A stretch of DNA of 64,000 nucleotides from Lunularia cruciata. Lineage: Eukaryota > Streptophyta > Marchantiopsida > Lunulariales > Lunulariaceae. The stretch is taken from contig OX419761.1 of assembly GCA_948567375.1 (NCBI GenBank), positions 37,610,243-37,674,242 on the forward strand, given 5' to 3'. Positions 61,040 to 64,000 of the stretch are shown in pieces. Made by a program: the position numbers and the translations under genes. Under the pieces are notes generated by a model. That model did no database searches and was not told the origin of the DNA. It saw nothing but the letters and a program-made list of their open reading frames with translations. Position 1 is the stretch's first letter; every line of letters begins with the position of its first letter.

Positions 61040-63486
61040 CCTCGTCATTGACAACGATAATCGTACATGAATAAGCTATTACCTATATTACATCAAGTAC
61101 TTCCCTTTTGTGGTGTTTTATAAGCCAAACATCTCCAAAGACATCGTCATATCCTCACTCTTGAACCCACTTGATGGTCACAATTTTCTTCTTGTTGATA
61201 ATATGGGACTATTGGCATTCTTGAAGTTTGACTTGTACTAAATGTGTCATCTTTGAATTGAAGTCATTTAAAGTTTCAAGGAGTTCATCTATCTTTTTGG
61301 AATTGTGGAAGATGACAAATGATCAATAATCTAACAAAATCATTTGTATGAATGTTTTTTTTACATATTCTTGAGTTTGAAAAATTATTAATATCATTTA
61401 AGTGGTCTTTCAAGTTGCACCCATAAGGTACATCTGCAAAAGCACATATGAAATCTTCACTTTTAATTTTTGTCAAGTCTCTAAAACTAACATTGATCAT
61501 ATGTTAATTGTTTGCATAACCACTCTTGACATCCTGAGTCAATTTTTGACCAAGTTGATTCTATATTTACACCCTTGCCTTTGTATTCAAAGGATCCTTT
61601 TTGACTCAATATACTAGAGGACTTGGTTGTAAACATTTGCATCCCAACTTCTTAGACTTGGTGGCCTTGCGTCTCCCTAGCACATCTCAATTCATTGGTT
61701 GCCTTCATACACCACTGGAATATATGCTTATTTCTTGCATTTTTCCACAAAAAAAATAAAGGCTAAGGATCAAAAAATTCTAAATAAAATATTGACAAAA
61801 AGCAATACATAAGAAGAGGTTGAGGTGTTATGCCCTTGCTAGAAAATCCACTAAGATCTTTTCAATATATAAATAGAGCTCCATCAACTTGGTTTCTTGA
61901 GAGAAATCCTTCAAGTTGAAATTGCACAACTACCCTATGTACATCTCTTCATAGACACAATATGTATCTTTGTCATTTCTGTTTTGGCAATTTACATACC
62001 TCTAATCCAAAAAGCAAGTTACAATTAGAAAACCACTTAGTCCAAGAAGCTAGTTGCAAATAGTTTTTGTTTGATAAAACTATAACATCCAATATAAATT
62101 TATTTTGAACATCCTGGGTTTTTAAGAAGCAGCCTCCCTCTCAAATCACTATTTTCTAAGTAGTTATTCTCATCAAATCTGTAGTCAACATACTCAATCT
62201 TTGAGAAAAATGTAATCAAGTTAAAGTTATCCATCAGCATTGTTCTTATGCAAAAAAAATAGTAGCTTCAACGTTCAACAAATCCATATAAATCCAAGCA
62301 TAGAAAAATACCATGTGACTTATGTGTGTGGATCTTCTTGCAGTAGCATTTACTAGTGTTAATTTCATGAATACAATCCAACACATAAAATCTTCAGTAG
62401 CAATGTGAACAATTAATCACGATCATTGTTATGGAAAATTTGCAAGGTCCATAATAAGGATGAAGTTGGAGGTATTTAAGTATGATTTTTCTTGGTTCAC
62501 CTTATTAATGAGCTCATTTACGGAAGTACTACACAAAGGTGATATCTAGTATGGACTGTAATGTTGTGGACCACTAAAATAAGGGATAATAATCTGCTGC
62601 ATATTGGTATTCAATACCTCATCAAAATTCATACATCCATCTATAATTCCTTATTGCGTGTCATTCTTCTTGTGACAACAAGTGTCTACATACCAATAGT
62701 ATAAATGATAAGAACAGGTTGTTCCTTAAAGGATACAGTTTGGAATTGATTGGATTAAGAAGGAAATGTGTCACACTGTGAATTCATTTGTTGTTACATA
62801 GTTCACCTCTTGGGCAGAATTGATCTCATAAGACTGTAGTGTCACCCACCATGGTGCACTAAAAAAATGGAAAAACAAATCACTCTCACAAAGAATCGTG
62901 CCCACATAGGCTCTTGACGGTGATGGTCCAGTCCACTCTGAAGGTCACTACCCCAAAGGTGAATACCACTATGTGGTTGCTCCCAACATAAAGGTGTGGG
63001 TCACTGCAAAGGTGGTCTTTGCCCAAAGGTCAAAGTGTTCTTGAAGTTATTTACACCCTCTATACTACAACACTCATGGTAATGTTCTACCCTTCCAGAA
63101 AGGTGTCACCTCAACACTGTTGCAAGTTCATGACATGCTAAACTCTTTGTTATACATTGTGCTTCACAATCCTCCTGGTCCTCTATGACCTTTCAATGTA
63201 CCACCCCAAGATGTTGGATCCCCTAAGATTCAACATCCCAATCAAGTACACATGCATTTCTGCACTCTTGTACCCACAGTCCTACTTTGAGTTCCTCACC
63301 ACTACTCTATCAAGCACCCCCAAAATTCACAAAACACACATAATTTTGACAACAATGCTTTGAGGATCTTGGAGGTCCCCACACATCCACTTCAGATAAC
63401 AACAAGGACAAAATGAGAATCCTTACAATAATGGAGGATGTTGCATGAAAATTAATAGATCATATGTAGAAAGTAGTTATGACTCA
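61040..63486. other. AT-rich region, possible old element remnants
   Basis: No intact frame. 62.92-63.36 kb reads on the plus strand in pieces (HYPKGEYHYVVAPNIKVWVT; GNVLPFQKGVTSTLLQVHDM) that look protein-like but match nothing I know. CCCAAAGGT recurs several times between 62.95 and 63.74 kb. Confidence 0.35.
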
Positions 63487-64000
63487 AGCCCATTAGACAA
63501 AGCTATGGGAACTGAAGGTGCAAATGACATGTTGGAAGCAAAGGTTTACTCAAAAAAGCAATTAACAAGTTCACAACCCAATTGAAGGATATAGGCTATA
63601 AGCATCCAAGTTTTGTTCCATCTCAACATATGGAGAATGGTCTTGATGACTTGTCAAGAAAATTATCCTATTGTACATAAGCATTACCATGCCAAGGGTC
63701 TATAGAAATTTTCAAATATGAAGGTGTACCACCCCAAAGGTGTTTCCTTTGCCCTATGTCTATATACAATGAAATTAATTGAGTTGAGCTACCTTCACCT
63801 CTACATATTCTAATCAACCTATCAATTTTATCCTTGCAATCAGCCAATTCCTTTAGCCTGTTGGCTAAGACTACCTTGAAGTTTACCTTGGTATGCTTTT
63901 TCAATTGGGTAGTGAACTTGTTTAATTGCTTGTTTGAGTAAACCTTTGCTTCCAACATGTCATTTGCACCTTCAGATCCCATAGCTTTGTCTAATGGGCT
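63487..64000. repeat. Inverted duplication reaching the right edge
   Basis: 63487-63587 is repeated in inverted orientation at 64000-63899 with few differences, sharing CCCATTAGACAAAGCTATGG, GAAGGTGCAAATGACATGTT and CAAAGGTTTACTCAAA. The spacer is about 310 bp. The right arm touches the window edge, so the repeat may be longer. A minus-strand frame (63982-63668) starts in the right arm and continues as a Lys-rich, possibly helical segment (KKHTKVNFKVVLANRLKELA). It probably belongs to an unidentified element. Confidence 0.8.

Overview
The window looks like nuclear DNA of a land plant. The evidence is one intron-containing plant gene fragment (a DUF3755-family first exon at the left edge), Ty3/gypsy, Ty1/copia and LINE remains, long AT-rich non-coding stretches and an (AT)n microsatellite. 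Nothing suggests a prokaryotic replicon: there are no operons, ribosome-binding-site-spaced genes, rRNA, tRNA or CRISPR. The retroelement families resemble those I associate with mosses and lycophytes, but that placement is a weak inference.

Layout. 1-1.8 kb holds the DUF3755 exon on the minus strand, a possible divergent plus-strand first exon and a TATA-like site. 1.8-16.4 kb is mostly non-coding; it contains two near-perfect fold-back sequences (5.75 and 6.33 kb), degenerate acidic/basic ORF remnants, a LINE 3' fragment and a 48-bp tandem duplication. 16.37-37.76 kb is one nested transposon block. A minus-strand Ty3/gypsy element of about 9.7 kb was invaded inside its gag by a plus-strand element of the same family (9,783 bp, flanked by CACC). 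A further 1.9-kb solo-LTR-like sequence interrupts its 3' repeat. 37.8-48.9 kb is unassigned apart from LINE-tail tandem repeats near 45.4 kb. 48.9-51.6 kb is a decayed and internally rearranged LINE. 52.3-55.3 kb is a decayed, internally deleted Ty1/copia element. 55.3-64 kb is largely unassigned, with a TATA-like promoter candidate, an anonymous 177-codon ORF, a 114-bp (AT)n tract and an inverted duplication running off the right edge.

The most notable content is the gypsy family. Both copies code for gag with two zinc knuckles, aspartic protease, RT (YIDD), RNase H and a DDE integrase. Downstream of the integrase both carry a C4HC3 PHD finger, where chromoviruses would have a chromodomain. 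Both copies also have the same unusual end structure, A1-internal-B1-A2-B2. This is a split-direct-repeat layout, known from tyrosine-recombinase retroelements such as Ngaro but not expected for an element with a DDE integrase. Excising the plus-strand copy exactly from A1 to B2 restores the interrupted gag, so A1-B2 is the unit that moved.

All mobile elements here carry stops and frameshifts, many explained by C-to-T or G-to-A transitions. No intact transposon protein is present. I recognise no complete host gene; large parts of the window are reported as unassigned.
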